Shown here: in pieces, positions 17,224 through 25,761 of the stretch | Layout of the letters: each line of letters starts with the position of its first letter | How positions within the stretch are numbered: position 1 is the first letter of the stretch | Source of the DNA: Candidatus Sumerlaeia bacterium | GTDB taxonomy: Bacteria > Sumerlaeota > Sumerlaeia > SLMS01 > JAHLLQ01 | Direction: 5' to 3' | NCBI GenBank assembly: GCA_028284075.1 | Contig: JANQSL010000039.1 | Span: 1 to 46,776, forward strand | Length of the DNA stretch: 46,776 nucleotides | The notes under the pieces: model-generated | What the model saw: the letters and a program-made list of their open reading frames with translations, nothing else | Database searches by the model: none | Told to the model about the DNA's origin: nothing | Made by a program: the position numbers and the translations under genes

Positions 17224-17880
17224 ATGACAGCAAAAACAAACGAATCGAGGCCTCCCGGAGGCGGCAACCTGACGTGGCACCGGCACTCGGTGACCCGCGG
17301 GGGACGCGAGAAGCAGAACCGCCATCGTGGCGCCACACTATGGTTCACGGGGCTGTCAGGGTCAGGAAAGTCGACTTTGGCTAACGCGGTGGCGGCGGAA
17401 CTGCACCACCGGGGAATCCGCACATATGTGCTGGATGGCGATAACGTCCGCCATGGTCTGAACAAGGACCTTGGTTTTTCCCCTCAGGAGAGAGTGGAGA
17501 ACATCCGTCGCATCGGGGAAGTGGCCAGGTTGTTCACCGATGCGGGGCTGATAAACCTGACGGCTTTTATCAGTCCCTACCGTGAAGACCGGGCTCTGGC
17601 GCGTTCACTTCAGCCGGAGGACTTCATTGAGGTTCATGTGGACGCGGATGTGGCGACATGCGAGTCGCGCGATCCAAAAGGGCTCTACAGGAAAGCGCGG
17701 GCGGGAGAGATTTCGAACTTCACGGGGATTGATGCACCCTACGAAGCGCCGGAAAATCCGGAAGTTCGTGTGAATACGTCGCGGAACTCCGTGGAAGAGT
17801 GTGTCGCGCAGGTTGTGGCGGCGCTTGAGGAAAAGGGCATCGTGCCCGGCAACATGAACAAAGCCCCTGAAGAGGAATAG
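17224..17880 (+). CDS. cysC: Adenylyl-sulfate (APS) kinase, stand-alone
   Basis: Phosphorylates adenosine 5'-phosphosulfate to PAPS. The 218 residues are a complete APS kinase with an N-terminal extension of about 35 residues. Visible motifs are the P-loop GLSGSGKST (near 43-51), LDGDNVRHGLNKDLGFS, ERVENIRRIGEVA, the substrate motif FISPYREDR, and KGLYRKARAGEISNFTGIDAPYE. All catalytic elements look intact. It heads the run cysC-cysD-cysNC, with nine bases to cysD. The downstream cysNC carries a second APS kinase domain, so this operon encodes two. The ATG has a GGAG eleven bases upstream. Confidence 0.93.
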   Translation: MTAKTNESRPPGGGNLTWHRHSVTRGGREKQNRHRGATLWFTGLSGSGKSTLANAVAAELHHRGIRTYVLDGDNVRHGLNKDLGFSPQERVENIRRIGEVARLFTDAGLINLTAFISPYREDRALARSLQPEDFIEVHVDADVATCESRDPKGLYRKARAGEISNFTGIDAPYEAPENPEVRVNTSRNSVEECVAQVVAALEEKGIVPGNMNKAPEEE

Positions 17881-17889
17881 GACTCAGGC

Positions 17890-18840
17890 ATGACGGTGGA
17901 CACTCAGGAAAAACGGACTCAGGTCATCGAGGTGTCGGGTTACAACCTGACGCATCTGAAACAACTGGAGTCAGAGGCGATTCATATTATCCGCGAGGTT
18001 GCGGCGGAGTTCGAGAATCCCGTCATGCTCTTCAGCGTTGGCAAGGATTCGATGTGCATGCTGCATCTCGCGCGCAAGGCGTTCCATCCGGCTCCACCAC
18101 CGTTTCCGCTCATGCATGTGAACACGACGTGGAAGTTTCGTGAGATGATTGAGTTTCGCGACAACTACGTACGCCGGCACAACATGGAATTGATCGAGTG
18201 GATCAATCAGGACGGTGTTCGGCAGAACGCCAACCCCTTTGACATGCCATCCAACACATACACGGACATTATGAAGACGGTCGGTTTGCGCCAGGCGCTG
18301 GATCACCACAAATTCGATGCGGCGTTTGGGGGCGCGCGACGGGATGAAGAGAAGTCACGCGCGAAAGAACGCGTCTATTCTTTCCGCGACAAGAGCCATC
18401 AGTGGGATCCGAAGAATCAACGTCCCGAACTGTGGAATCTCTATAACGGCCGCGTGAACAAAGGGGAGTCCATCCGTGTGTTTCCCTTGTCGAACTGGAC
18501 GGAACTGGACGTCTGGCAGTATATTTATCTGGAAGACATTCCCATCGTGCCGTTGTACTTCGCCGCGGAACGGCCGGTTGTGGATCGTCACGGAACAACG
18601 ATCATGGTGGATGACGACCGGTTCCGGTTCGAGCCGGGAGAAAAGCCGAAAATGGAGATGGTGCGCTTCCGCACGCTGGGGTGCTACCCGTTGACAGGTG
18701 CCGTACACTCAAAGGCTGCAACATTGCCGGAGATCATCCAGGAAATGCTGCTCACGAAGGTCAGTGAGCGTCAGGGCCGCGTGATCGACTATGATGAAGC
18801 CGCGTCGATGGAGAAAAAAAAGCGTGAAGGGTATTTCTAG
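17890..18840 (+). CDS. cysD: Sulfate adenylyltransferase subunit 2
   Basis: Catalytic subunit of the heterodimeric ATP sulfurylase, which forms APS from ATP and sulfate with GTP hydrolysis by CysN. The 316 residues match the family. The PP-loop motif SVGKDSMCM lies near residue 50, the [13 protein letters not shown] segment follows, and [27 protein letters not shown] and [14 protein letters not shown] are all typical. Its stop lies 66 bases before the chosen cysNC start, within the same operon. The presence of both subunits supports complete sulfate activation. Confidence 0.95.
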   Translation: MTVDTQEKRTQVIEVSGYNLTHLKQLESEAIHIIREVAAEFENPVMLFSVGKDSMCMLHLARKAFHPAPPPFPLMHVNTTWKFREMIEFRDNYVRRHNMELIEWINQDGVRQNANPFDMPSNTYTDIMKTVGLRQALDHHKFDAAFGGARRDEEKSRAKERVYSFRDKSHQWDPKNQRPELWNLYNGRVNKGESIRVFPLSNWTELDVWQYIYLEDIPIVPLYFAAERPVVDRHGTTIMVDDDRFRFEPGEKPKMEMVRFRTLGCYPLTGAVHSKAATLPEIIQEMLLTKVSERQGRVIDYDEAASMEKKKREGYF

Positions 18841-18906
18841 CGGAAACGAAGAATGGAACAAGGCGCGGACAGACCGGAACAAACTGATCGCTGAGGATTG
18901 CCCGAC

Positions 18907-20847
18907 ATGATCAAGTCCGAAGAGCTTATTGAGAAAGACATTGAAGAATACCTCGCACGGCACGAGCGCAAGGAACTGCTTCGTTTCATCACCTGCGGCA
19001 GCGTGGATGACGGAAAATCCACGCTGATCGGGCGGTTGCTTTATGAAACAAAGCTGATCTACGAAGATCAGCTGGCCGCGGTTACCCGTGACAGCAAGAA
19101 GGTGGGAACCCAGGGTGGCGATCTGGACCTCGCGCTGCTGGTGGACGGCCTGGCGGCGGAACGCGAGCAGGGTATTACCATCGACGTCGCGTACCGGTAT
19201 TTCTCAACGGACAGGCGCAAGTTCATCATCGCCGATACGCCGGGGCATGAGCAGTACACGCGCAACATGGCGACGGGAGCGTCCACCTGCGACCTTGCAG
19301 TGATTCTGATCGATGCACGGCACGGCGTTTTGACGCAAACGAGGCGGCACAGCTTCATCGTGTCTTTACTGGGCATTCGTCACGTTGTTGTCGCAGTCAA
19401 CAAAATGGACCTGGTGGACTGGAGCGAAGAAACCTTCACGAAAATCAAGGCGGACTATTCCTCTTTTGCAGCACGTCTGGGAATCGACGATGTCCGATTC
19501 TTCCCGGTCTCGGCGCTGAAGGGCGACAACATTGCCGAAAAAAGTCCGAACCTTCCATGGTACAACGGTGGCACACTGCTCAGCCACCTTGAGAACGTGC
19601 ATATCGGATCAGACCGCAATTTCCAGGATTTCCGTTTTCCCGTGCAGTACGTCAACCGGCCTGACCTGAACTATCGCGGCTACGCGGGAACGGTGGCTTC
19701 GGGAATTGTCAAGCCGGGCGACGAGGTGATTGCACTTCCCAGCGGAATGCGCGCGTCGGTCAAGCGCATCGATACGTTCGACGGCGATGTGCAGGAGGCG
19801 TTTCCACCGCAGGCGGTCACGATTTTACTGGATCGCGAGATCGATCTCAGCCGCGGTGAAATGCTCGCACACGCGAACAACATTCCGACGGTGGGGCGTG
19901 AGTTCGACGCCATGATCGTCTGGATGAGTCCCGATGCCCTTGTACAGGACCGTCCCTATTTCATCAAGCACACGACCAATCTCGTCGGAGGTCAGATTTC
20001 AAAGATTCGTTATGCGGTCGACGTGAACACTCTGGATCAATCACCGGCGGAACGGCTGGAGCTCAATCAAGTGGGCCGTTGCCGGGTGACGTTGAACCGG
20101 GCCGTTCCCTTCGACCCTTACCGCAGGAACCGTCAGACCGGCAGCTTTGTCGTGATCGATCGCGTTACGAATGTGACGGTTGGCGCGGGGATGATCACAA
20201 ACCTTCACGGCAGCGAAGAAGGCGAGGGCACGTTCTGGGATGCGCCACCGGCGAGCGAGCTGATTCATTCCAAGACAAGCGCCGTGACATCGGATGAGCG
20301 CGAACGGCGCCTTGGCCAGAAAGCCGTCACGGTTCTCATAACAGGACTGACGGGCGCGGGCAAATCGACGATCTCCGCGGCGCTGGAACGGCGACTGTTC
20401 GATGCAGGTCGCGCCGCGGCGGTTCTCGATGGCGAGAACATGCGTCTTGGTATCAGCAGAGACCTGGGTTTCACCGCTCGCGAGCGCAGCGAAAACCTGC
20501 GGCGCAGTGCCGAGGTGGCAAAGCTGATGAATGGCGCCGGGCTTGTTTGCATCGCCGCGTTCGTCGCTCCCCAGGCGGACGTGCGCGAGAAAGTGAAAGA
20601 CGCGATCGGCGCCGAACGATATGTCGAGGTCTACCTGAAAGCGCCAATGGATGTGCTGCGGACCCGTGACACCGCCGGCATGTATGCAAAAGCGGATAGC
20701 GGTGAGATCGGTGATTTCCCCGGCGTTTCAGCTTCCTACGAGGAACCTGAGTCGCCGGACCTTTTGCTGGAAACGGACAAACTGGATGCTGAGCAGTGCG
20801 TTGATCGCATCGTGCAGTTCCTGGAGGAGAAGAAAGTCATTCGATAA
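18907..20847 (+). CDS. cysNC: Bifunctional sulfate adenylyltransferase subunit 1 / APS kinase fusion
   Basis: A 646-residue fusion. The first two thirds are CysN, the GTPase that drives APS synthesis: G1 GSVDDGKST (near residue 31), G3 [12 protein letters not shown]4 NKMDLVDW and two EF-Tu-like beta barrels. From about residue 470 an APS kinase domain follows with the P-loop [25 protein letters not shown] and [21 protein letters not shown]. In this domain the usual FISPYR/FISPFR substrate motif reads [10 protein letters not shown], so the arginine position is altered. A TTG at 18898 is in frame, but the ATG at 18907 has GAGGA nine bases upstream and is preferred. It is the third gene of the sulfate activation operon. 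Confidence 0.93.
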   Translation: MIKSEELIEKDIEEYLARHERKELLRFITCGSVDDGKSTLIGRLLYETKLIYEDQLAAVTRDSKKVGTQGGDLDLALLVDGLAAEREQGITIDVAYRYFSTDRRKFIIADTPGHEQYTRNMATGASTCDLAVILIDARHGVLTQTRRHSFIVSLLGIRHVVVAVNKMDLVDWSEETFTKIKADYSSFAARLGIDDVRFFPVSALKGDNIAEKSPNLPWYNGGTLLSHLENVHIGSDRNFQDFRFPVQYVNRPDLNYRGYAGTVASGIVKPGDEVIALPSGMRASVKRIDTFDGDVQEAFPPQAVTILLDREIDLSRGEMLAHANNIPTVGREFDAMIVWMSPDALVQDRPYFIKHTTNLVGGQISKIRYAVDVNTLDQSPAERLELNQVGRCRVTLNRAVPFDPYRRNRQTGSFVVIDRVTNVTVGAGMITNLHGSEEGEGTFWDAPPASELIHSKTSAVTSDERERRLGQKAVTVLITGLTGAGKSTISAALERRLFDAGRAAAVLDGENMRLGISRDLGFTARERSENLRRSAEVAKLMNGAGLVCIAAFVAPQADVREKVKDAIGAERYVEVYLKAPMDVLRTRDTAGMYAKADSGEIGDFPGVSASYEEPESPDLLLETDKLDAEQCVDRIVQFLEEKKVIR

Positions 20848-21062
20848 AATGAACATGGCGCGATTCCCGCCGTACGGATTGACGAGGGTAACGCGCCGTG
20901 GTCGGCTCTCCTGTCAGAGTGGGAATTGTCATGGCGACTGTGACGGTGTTTGCGCGAATCGCTCGCGGCGGCGCAAGCAACCCTGACGGATTCAGAAATC
21001 CGTTTGGCGGAAACAGCGGTGGAGTCGGATGAGGACAGCGAGCCGCTGACGGACAAGGGTCA

Positions 21063-22472
21063 TTGGCTGAACTCGGAAAACCCGGTTGTCGCAAGCTTGT
21101 CGCCTCCACGCTGGCCGTGGCGGCGATTTCCTTTTTCCACACGGTTCTGTTTCTCGGTATTGTTCAGGACTGGTGGTTGTGGGATGATCCGCCGTTCTTC
21201 GGGGCATTGCGGGAAGCCAATCCATTCGAACTCTTCTATCGCCGGGAGTGGTTCCACCGTTTCGGCGCCGCAAACGCACTGGTTCCGTTTCAGTTCTTAA
21301 CGTTCTGGTTCGACACCACCGTGGCTCATCGCAACGCTGCCTTCGCATACTGGCACAACGTCCTCTCCTTCTGTATAACATCGGTCCTGATGCATCTGTT
21401 GTTCGTGCGCGTTTTGCCGAGTGTCCTGCATGCTGTGGCCGCGTCTCTGGGATGGATGATGTTGCCGTCGACTATCTGCTGCGTGGAGTTCCTTTCCAGC
21501 AGGCATTACCTCGAGGGTCTTTTGTTTGCGACGGGGGGCACGCTTCTCCTCCTTCGTTCAAACGAGATGGATCATCGACGGTCGCTGGCATCCGGAGCGG
21601 GAGTTGCCCTGATTTGCGTGTCAGCACTTCACCGCGAGATGTACTATGCGACTGTTTTGTGGGGCTGGTTTCTTGGTGCGTTGTTTTGGAAACGCTGGAA
21701 ACTTGCAGGAGTGCTTTCGATACCTGCGGTGCTTTATGTTCCGTATCGTGTCGGAATGTTTGGCTGGCGGGTGGACTATGGAGGACCGATGCCCGGTGTG
21801 GGCGATTTCGGACGGTTGCTGATTCATTTACCTGCCGATTACATCACGGGTCATGCCATCGGCTGGGTTTTGCTTCTGACCTTTGCGGCCATGACTGGCT
21901 ATGAACTCAAGCGAAAGAAAATATGCAGACGCGAGGTTATGCTTGGCGGTTTTTTACTGGTGAGTGTGATCCTGCCACTGATTCCCGTCGCCGGCGCGCT
22001 TAACGTGGTCCATGACAACCCGGAGGGCTGGTATCGCGCCGTTTTCGTTTTGAACGCTGTGGGTTTTGTCCTGTTGGTCCGGGTTATGGGGAAAGCGCTG
22101 CCGCCAAACCGGTCATTGGCCGGGCTGGTGGCATTCGCGCTTGTGATGCTGCCGGAAGCGTGGACCCAACGTGGCGAGTGGGATGCGGTCAAGGCGCGGC
22201 ACGAGGTGGAGGGGCGATTCTATCTGGATCATGCGGACCGGTTGGTATATTCCGAGTTACCTGCGCACTGGTATCTTTTTGGGATGGATGCACTTCACGA
22301 AATCGAGCCGACACGCCACGTCAGCCCTCACCGGCTGCATCATGCTTCCATGGAGATTCTGAATAGCTATGAAACCATTTGGCGTTATGATGAAGAATCC
22401 AACAGGTTCGTGAGTGATCCCGGTCTTCTCGAGAGTTTAAGGAAAGAAGTCGTCACGATATCGGATCGCTAG
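21063..22472 (+). CDS. Polytopic membrane protein, GT-C glycosyltransferase-like, unknown function
   Basis: A protein of about 469 residues with ten or so hydrophobic helices, for example FFHTVLFLGIVQDWWLW, CITSVLMHLLFVRVL, LAGVLSIPAVLYVPYRVG and LLLTFAAMTGYEL. The first luminal loop starts with WWLWDDPPFFGAL and the second helix region contains AFAYWHNVLSFCITS. An acidic pair after the first helix and a tyrosine/histidine-rich second loop recall dolichyl- or polyprenyl-phosphate-dependent GT-C enzymes. The last 100 residues are soluble. No ATG is available near the N-terminus. The frame opens after a TGA at 21030-21032 and the best start is TTG at 21063 with AAGGG three bases upstream. It lies 215 bases after cysNC. 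Confidence 0.55.
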   Translation: MAELGKPGCRKLVASTLAVAAISFFHTVLFLGIVQDWWLWDDPPFFGALREANPFELFYRREWFHRFGAANALVPFQFLTFWFDTTVAHRNAAFAYWHNVLSFCITSVLMHLLFVRVLPSVLHAVAASLGWMMLPSTICCVEFLSSRHYLEGLLFATGGTLLLLRSNEMDHRRSLASGAGVALICVSALHREMYYATVLWGWFLGALFWKRWKLAGVLSIPAVLYVPYRVGMFGWRVDYGGPMPGVGDFGRLLIHLPADYITGHAIGWVLLLTFAAMTGYELKRKKICRREVMLGGFLLVSVILPLIPVAGALNVVHDNPEGWYRAVFVLNAVGFVLLVRVMGKALPPNRSLAGLVAFALVMLPEAWTQRGEWDAVKARHEVEGRFYLDHADRLVYSELPAHWYLFGMDALHEIEPTRHVSPHRLHHASMEILNSYETIWRYDEESNRFVSDPGLLESLRKEVVTISDR

Positions 22473-22528
22473 ACTCCGACATTTGCCGGTTCTTCTTGCG
22501 TGGGAGAAAGACTTCAGATAACAGGAAG

Positions 22529-22546
22529 CACCTCTTAAAGGAGGTG
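22529..22546 (+). promoter_or_regulatory. Hairpin that can sequester the Shine-Dalgarno of the 31-aa peptide gene
   Basis: CACCTC (22529-22534) and GAGGTG (22541-22546) are complementary around the loop TTAAAG. The right arm is the core of the AAAGGAGGTG Shine-Dalgarno of the gene starting at 22552. The left arm has the same sequence as the anti-Shine-Dalgarno of 16S rRNA, so the mRNA carries its own competitor. Six G-C/A-U pairs make a modest but plausible thermosensor-like or translationally regulated structure. Confidence 0.45.
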
Positions 22547-22551
22547 TCGCC

Positions 22552-22647
22552 ATGCTCGGGTTTCTTGAGTTGATCTCCTACTTTGCCGTAGTGGCCGCTG
22601 TTGTCTGGCTGATCGAGAAACTTTCGACCGAACGACCCGCTCACTAG
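22552..22647 (+). CDS. 31-residue single-pass membrane peptide
   Basis: The frame starts at ATG 22552 with MLGFLELISYFAVVAAVVWL and ends IEKLSTERPAH, then TAG. It has one membrane-spanning stretch and a basic/polar C-terminal tail, a common plan for bacterial small membrane proteins. The Shine-Dalgarno AAAGGAGGTG is near-perfect and correctly spaced, which is the strongest argument that it is translated. No family is recognised. It sits alone between the GT-C-like gene and a convergent DUF4870 gene. Confidence 0.6.
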   Translation: MLGFLELISYFAVVAAVVWLIEKLSTERPAH

Positions 22648-22735
22648 GTTCCTCGTCGCCTTCGACAGCCGAACCCTTCATTGCCTCCCGCGCGGCAACG
22701 AGATTGTCACGAAGAGGAGCACGCGCTGACTCCCG

Positions 22736-23137
22736 CTACAGTCTGCCCGAGCATACCCGATCGATCCGCATTAAGGACCTGCCGCGCAATGTCGTGACAG
22801 CGGCCCATACGCAAACAAGTGCATAGACTGTGTAAACGGCAGCAGCAAGCAGCACGTTTGCCTGTGACAGGAACATACCCATGTCCTTGTGGATGACGGC
22901 AACCACACGGAACAGGATTGAGAAGAAGAGCGCAAAAACGCCAAAGCAGAGAAGGCCTATCTGAAGAACGAGAGCCTGTCGGACATGGAACACCACCTTT
23001 CGGCTGCGTTCCTTGAAATACAGCCAGATTGCCAGCAACAGGATAAAGCCCCAAAAGGGAACAATGTTCACAAGATGGCTGGCGGCGGCAACACCGCGCT
23101 CGTCCGCGCGCATCGCGTCAAGAATTGAATTACTCAT
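22736..23137 (-). CDS. DUF4870-family (Tic20-like) membrane protein
   Basis: A small integral membrane protein of about 133 residues with three hydrophobic helices (VPFWGFILLLAIWLYF, GLLCFGVFALFFSILF, LLAAAVYTVYALVCVWAA). The family hallmarks are the N-terminal AAASHLVNIVPF segment and the charged loop before helix 2 ending in VVFHVRQALVLQ, equivalent to the His-x-x-Gln-Ala motif of DUF4870. Its function is unknown. An in-frame start exists at 23230, but the ATG at 23137 begins right before the domain. Its Shine-Dalgarno (GGGGAG) is somewhat far from the ATG. It is convergent with the small peptide gene and divergent from the solute-binding protein gene. Confidence 0.7.
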   Translation of the reverse strand: MSNSILDAMRADERGVAAASHLVNIVPFWGFILLLAIWLYFKERSRKVVFHVRQALVLQIGLLCFGVFALFFSILFRVVAVIHKDMGMFLSQANVLLAAAVYTVYALVCVWAAVTTLRGRSLMRIDRVCSGRL

Positions 23138-23280
23138 GGCAGACAACTTCTCCCCGAATATCGAGCGTAGAGAATCGTCCCGTTTCAATGATGTCAATAG
23201 TCCTTTGTCTTGATCGATGCTGGTGGACACTCACCGTCGTCACACGTTACCGTGAAGCCTGTTTTTGAGGAGGTGCTCCA

Positions 23281-24330
23281 ATGCGATCATTATCACGGTT
23301 TTGTTTACTGCTGGTACTTCTTTCCGCCGGATGCTCCGGAGACCGGTCTGGCGGGTCCGCAGAGAAGAAAGAGACTGCCGCTCGCGAAGTGGTTGTTTAC
23401 ACGGCGCTGGATCGCCAGTTCAGCGAACCGATTCTACAGACGTTTGAGGATTCACTGAATGTTCGAAGCAAGCCGGTCTATGACACGGAAGCGGTGAAAA
23501 CCGTTGGTTTGGTTAATCGGCTTATTGCTGAACGCGGCCGGCCCGCCTGCGATGTGTTCTGGAACAACGAGATTGTTCGATCCATTCAGCTGAAACGCGA
23601 GGGTGTGACGGAACCGTTCGACTCGATGTGGCTGAAGACACTTCCACCGGAACTGAAAGATCCTGAGGGGCATTGGGCGGGTTTTGCCGCGCGTGCTCGT
23701 GTTATTCTGGTGAACACGGAACTGGTGCCGGACGAAAATGACTGGCCAACCCGGGTCAGCGCGCTGACAGACAGGAAATGGAAGGGAAGAGCGGCGTTTG
23801 CCAAACCACTGTTTGGAACAACTTCGACTCATGCGGCCATTCTATGGGCTCGCGACGGAGAAGCCTCTCTCGAATTCTGGCGTGATGCTCTGGACAATGC
23901 AGTCATGTACGCCGGGAACGCTCAGGCGCGCGACGCCGTGGCGGACGGCGAGATGGCATGGTGTCTGACGGACACGGACGATGCTTACGGTGCGATCGAG
24001 GACGGCAAACCGGTCCGGATGATTTATCCTGACAGCGGGCCGGAAGAGGAAGGCCTGATTTTGATACCCAACACGGTTGTGAAGATCGCGGGTTCTCCGA
24101 ATTCCGCCGGTGCCACCATGCTGATTGATTATCTGCTCTCGACGGAAGTCGAAGCCGCGCTGGCGGAGTCACGATCAGCCCAGATCCCTGTGCGGGACGG
24201 AATCAAGCCTCCCGCAGGGATTGACCCCGTCGCCGGGCTGAATTTGATGGAGATCGACTGGGAAGCGGTGGCGGATGCGCTGTCCCTCAGCCAACAGGCG
24301 CTGACCGGGCTGCTAAATGACCGGCAGTAG
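23281..24330 (+). CDS. Iron(III)-type ABC transporter substrate-binding lipoprotein
   Basis: A 349-residue periplasmic binding lipoprotein of the FbpA/FutA class. The signal peptide ends in the lipobox SAGC. The family pattern is clear: VVVYTALDRQFSEPIL, then CDVFWNNEI, FAARARVILVNTELV, GRAAFAKPLFGTTSTHAA, then MAWCLTDTDDAYGAIEDGKPV, LILIPNTVVKIAGSPN, LIDYLLSTEVEAALA and SAQIPVRDGIKPP. No permease or cognate ATPase gene flanks it. The ABC ATPase at 30473 is of the siderophore/cobalamin type and not an expected partner. A GGAGG seven bases before the ATG supports the start. Ferric iron as ligand is inferred from the family. Confidence 0.8.
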   Translation: MRSLSRFCLLLVLLSAGCSGDRSGGSAEKKETAAREVVVYTALDRQFSEPILQTFEDSLNVRSKPVYDTEAVKTVGLVNRLIAERGRPACDVFWNNEIVRSIQLKREGVTEPFDSMWLKTLPPELKDPEGHWAGFAARARVILVNTELVPDENDWPTRVSALTDRKWKGRAAFAKPLFGTTSTHAAILWARDGEASLEFWRDALDNAVMYAGNAQARDAVADGEMAWCLTDTDDAYGAIEDGKPVRMIYPDSGPEEEGLILIPNTVVKIAGSPNSAGATMLIDYLLSTEVEAALAESRSAQIPVRDGIKPPAGIDPVAGLNLMEIDWEAVADALSLSQQALTGLLNDRQ

Positions 24331-24396
24331 AACCCAACCCCTGGTCGCGAGACGCGGTCAGGTTTTCACGGAGATCGGGAGCTCCCGCTTCAACAG

Positions 24397-25761
24397 ATGA
24401 GAGACCTCTGCAAACAGGCGCTGATTCTCACCACGGCAATTCTTGCCGGGATGAGCGGGATGGTGTTCGCGCAGCAGGGGCAGCAGCAGCTCACGGATGA
24501 ACAGAGGGAACAGGTCAACCGTGTCATGCAGCAGCGCAATCAGCAGCAGGCTGAGCGCGAGGACGCGCCTGAACGGTCCGCTGCGGGCGAATCTGAAAAA
24601 CCGCCACCGACGCGACGGGCACCCTCCGAGCGTCAGGAGGCAGAGCGGGAACGCGACGAGAAGCCGGAGAAGGCGTCCGTTAAGACCGGTGAATTCAACC
24701 TGCTGGCGGACAAGCGCTTCACCATGCTGCGCATGACCGGCGAAAGCGACACCGTTGCCACGGACATTGATGCCATCGAGGGCGGGGAGTTTGTCACGGA
24801 CGTGCAGATGATGAATCCCAACGGCTACGAAGTGGATCGGTTTCGTCTTGTGATGGACTACAACCCCGCGTTCGTGGAGCCGCTGTCCATCAACGACTCC
24901 GCGATTCTGGACGATCTGGCGGCATCGCCCATCGCACGCGTCGACCGCGCACTGGGTCAGATCTACTACGAGGCGGAGCTGGCAAAACCGGTCGTGGAAC
25001 TGGACGTCCCCCTCATCTTCATGACATGGCAGGCAAAGAAGCCGGTGCTAAACACGGCGATTCGTTTCGGCCGCACGCGTGACGGATTGTACACGGAACT
25101 CTACGAGGGCGCTGAAAAGGTGCTTGGCGCTCCCTACGAGGAAGGAGACGGCACCGTCTCGCTGGGCTTGCGCGTTATTCCATCGGATCCGGCGGAAGCA
25201 CTGCTGATGCAGGAGGAACCACAGCTTTATCTCGGCAGTGACGAACGTGTTGGCGGTTTGTTGCTGGCAATTCGCTCGCCGGAGGAAACGCCCGTGGTGG
25301 GTGAGCCCTTCACAATGGACATCGTCATGGACAACCTTGCGTATTCACAGATTGACGGTCTGTCCATGATGATTCAGTTCGATCCCGAAGTGTTGACGAT
25401 TCTTGATTCCGACATGGACAACTGGGTGACGCTGGGAACAAACATACTCGACGGACCGTTTCGCGACACGTTCCCATGGGACTATCATATGGCGAATTCG
25501 GTCTATCCGGCACGAGGGCTGATCGAGTACAGGGTTGGCACATCCTATCCCGATGACTTCATCGGTACATCCGGAGTGGTTGCACAAATTCACGCTGTCG
25601 CAAACAGACCCACGGCGGGCACATCCGTCCGGTTCGTTTTTGCCCGTCAGGCGGGGCAGCGCACGACCGAGGTTTCTTACCTGGGCCAGGATGTTCTGGG
25701 AGACACGGGAGTCCGCAACGATGGTGTTAAGGGCGCGTACTTTCCGGTGCTGCCGAACTGA
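24397..25761 (+). CDS. Secreted protein with two cohesin-like domains
   Basis: A 454-residue exported protein. The signal peptide ends at VFAQ and is followed by a Gln/Arg/Glu-rich low-complexity segment (about residues 27-95). Two beta-sandwich units follow. The first is around 115-230 (VTDVQMMNPNGYEVDRFRLV, DYNPAFVEPLSI). The second is around 290-420 (VVGEPFTMDIVMDNL, IDGLSMMIQFDPEVLTILDS). The pattern of an N-terminal Gly-x-x-Phe strand, a hydrophobic G-L-x-M strand and Phe/Tyr-Asp-Pro-x-Val-L is that of cohesin-type carbohydrate-associated domains. No dockerin or sorting signal is visible. The gene ends directly against the opposite-strand GKRP-like gene (stops at 25761 and 25762). Confidence 0.5.
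   Translation: MRDLCKQALILTTAILAGMSGMVFAQQGQQQLTDEQREQVNRVMQQRNQQQAEREDAPERSAAGESEKPPPTRRAPSERQEAERERDEKPEKASVKTGEFNLLADKRFTMLRMTGESDTVATDIDAIEGGEFVTDVQMMNPNGYEVDRFRLVMDYNPAFVEPLSINDSAILDDLAASPIARVDRALGQIYYEAELAKPVVELDVPLIFMTWQAKKPVLNTAIRFGRTRDGLYTELYEGAEKVLGAPYEEGDGTVSLGLRVIPSDPAEALLMQEEPQLYLGSDERVGGLLLAIRSPEETPVVGEPFTMDIVMDNLAYSQIDGLSMMIQFDPEVLTILDSDMDNWVTLGTNILDGPFRDTFPWDYHMANSVYPARGLIEYRVGTSYPDDFIGTSGVVAQIHAVANRPTAGTSVRFVFARQAGQRTTEVSYLGQDVLGDTGVRNDGVKGAYFPVLPN

Noticed and set aside
17028..17465. N-terminal extension of the giant repeat protein up to 17465
   Set aside because: It would overlap cysC and place about 145 unrelated residues before the membrane segment. The ATG at 17027 has a much better ribosome binding site.
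20931..21032. 33-residue frame ending just before the GT-C-like gene, in the same reading frame
   Set aside because: It could suggest stop-codon readthrough, but the peptide has no hydrophobic or recognisable pattern and GTGGGA is a weak ribosome binding site. It is probably chance.
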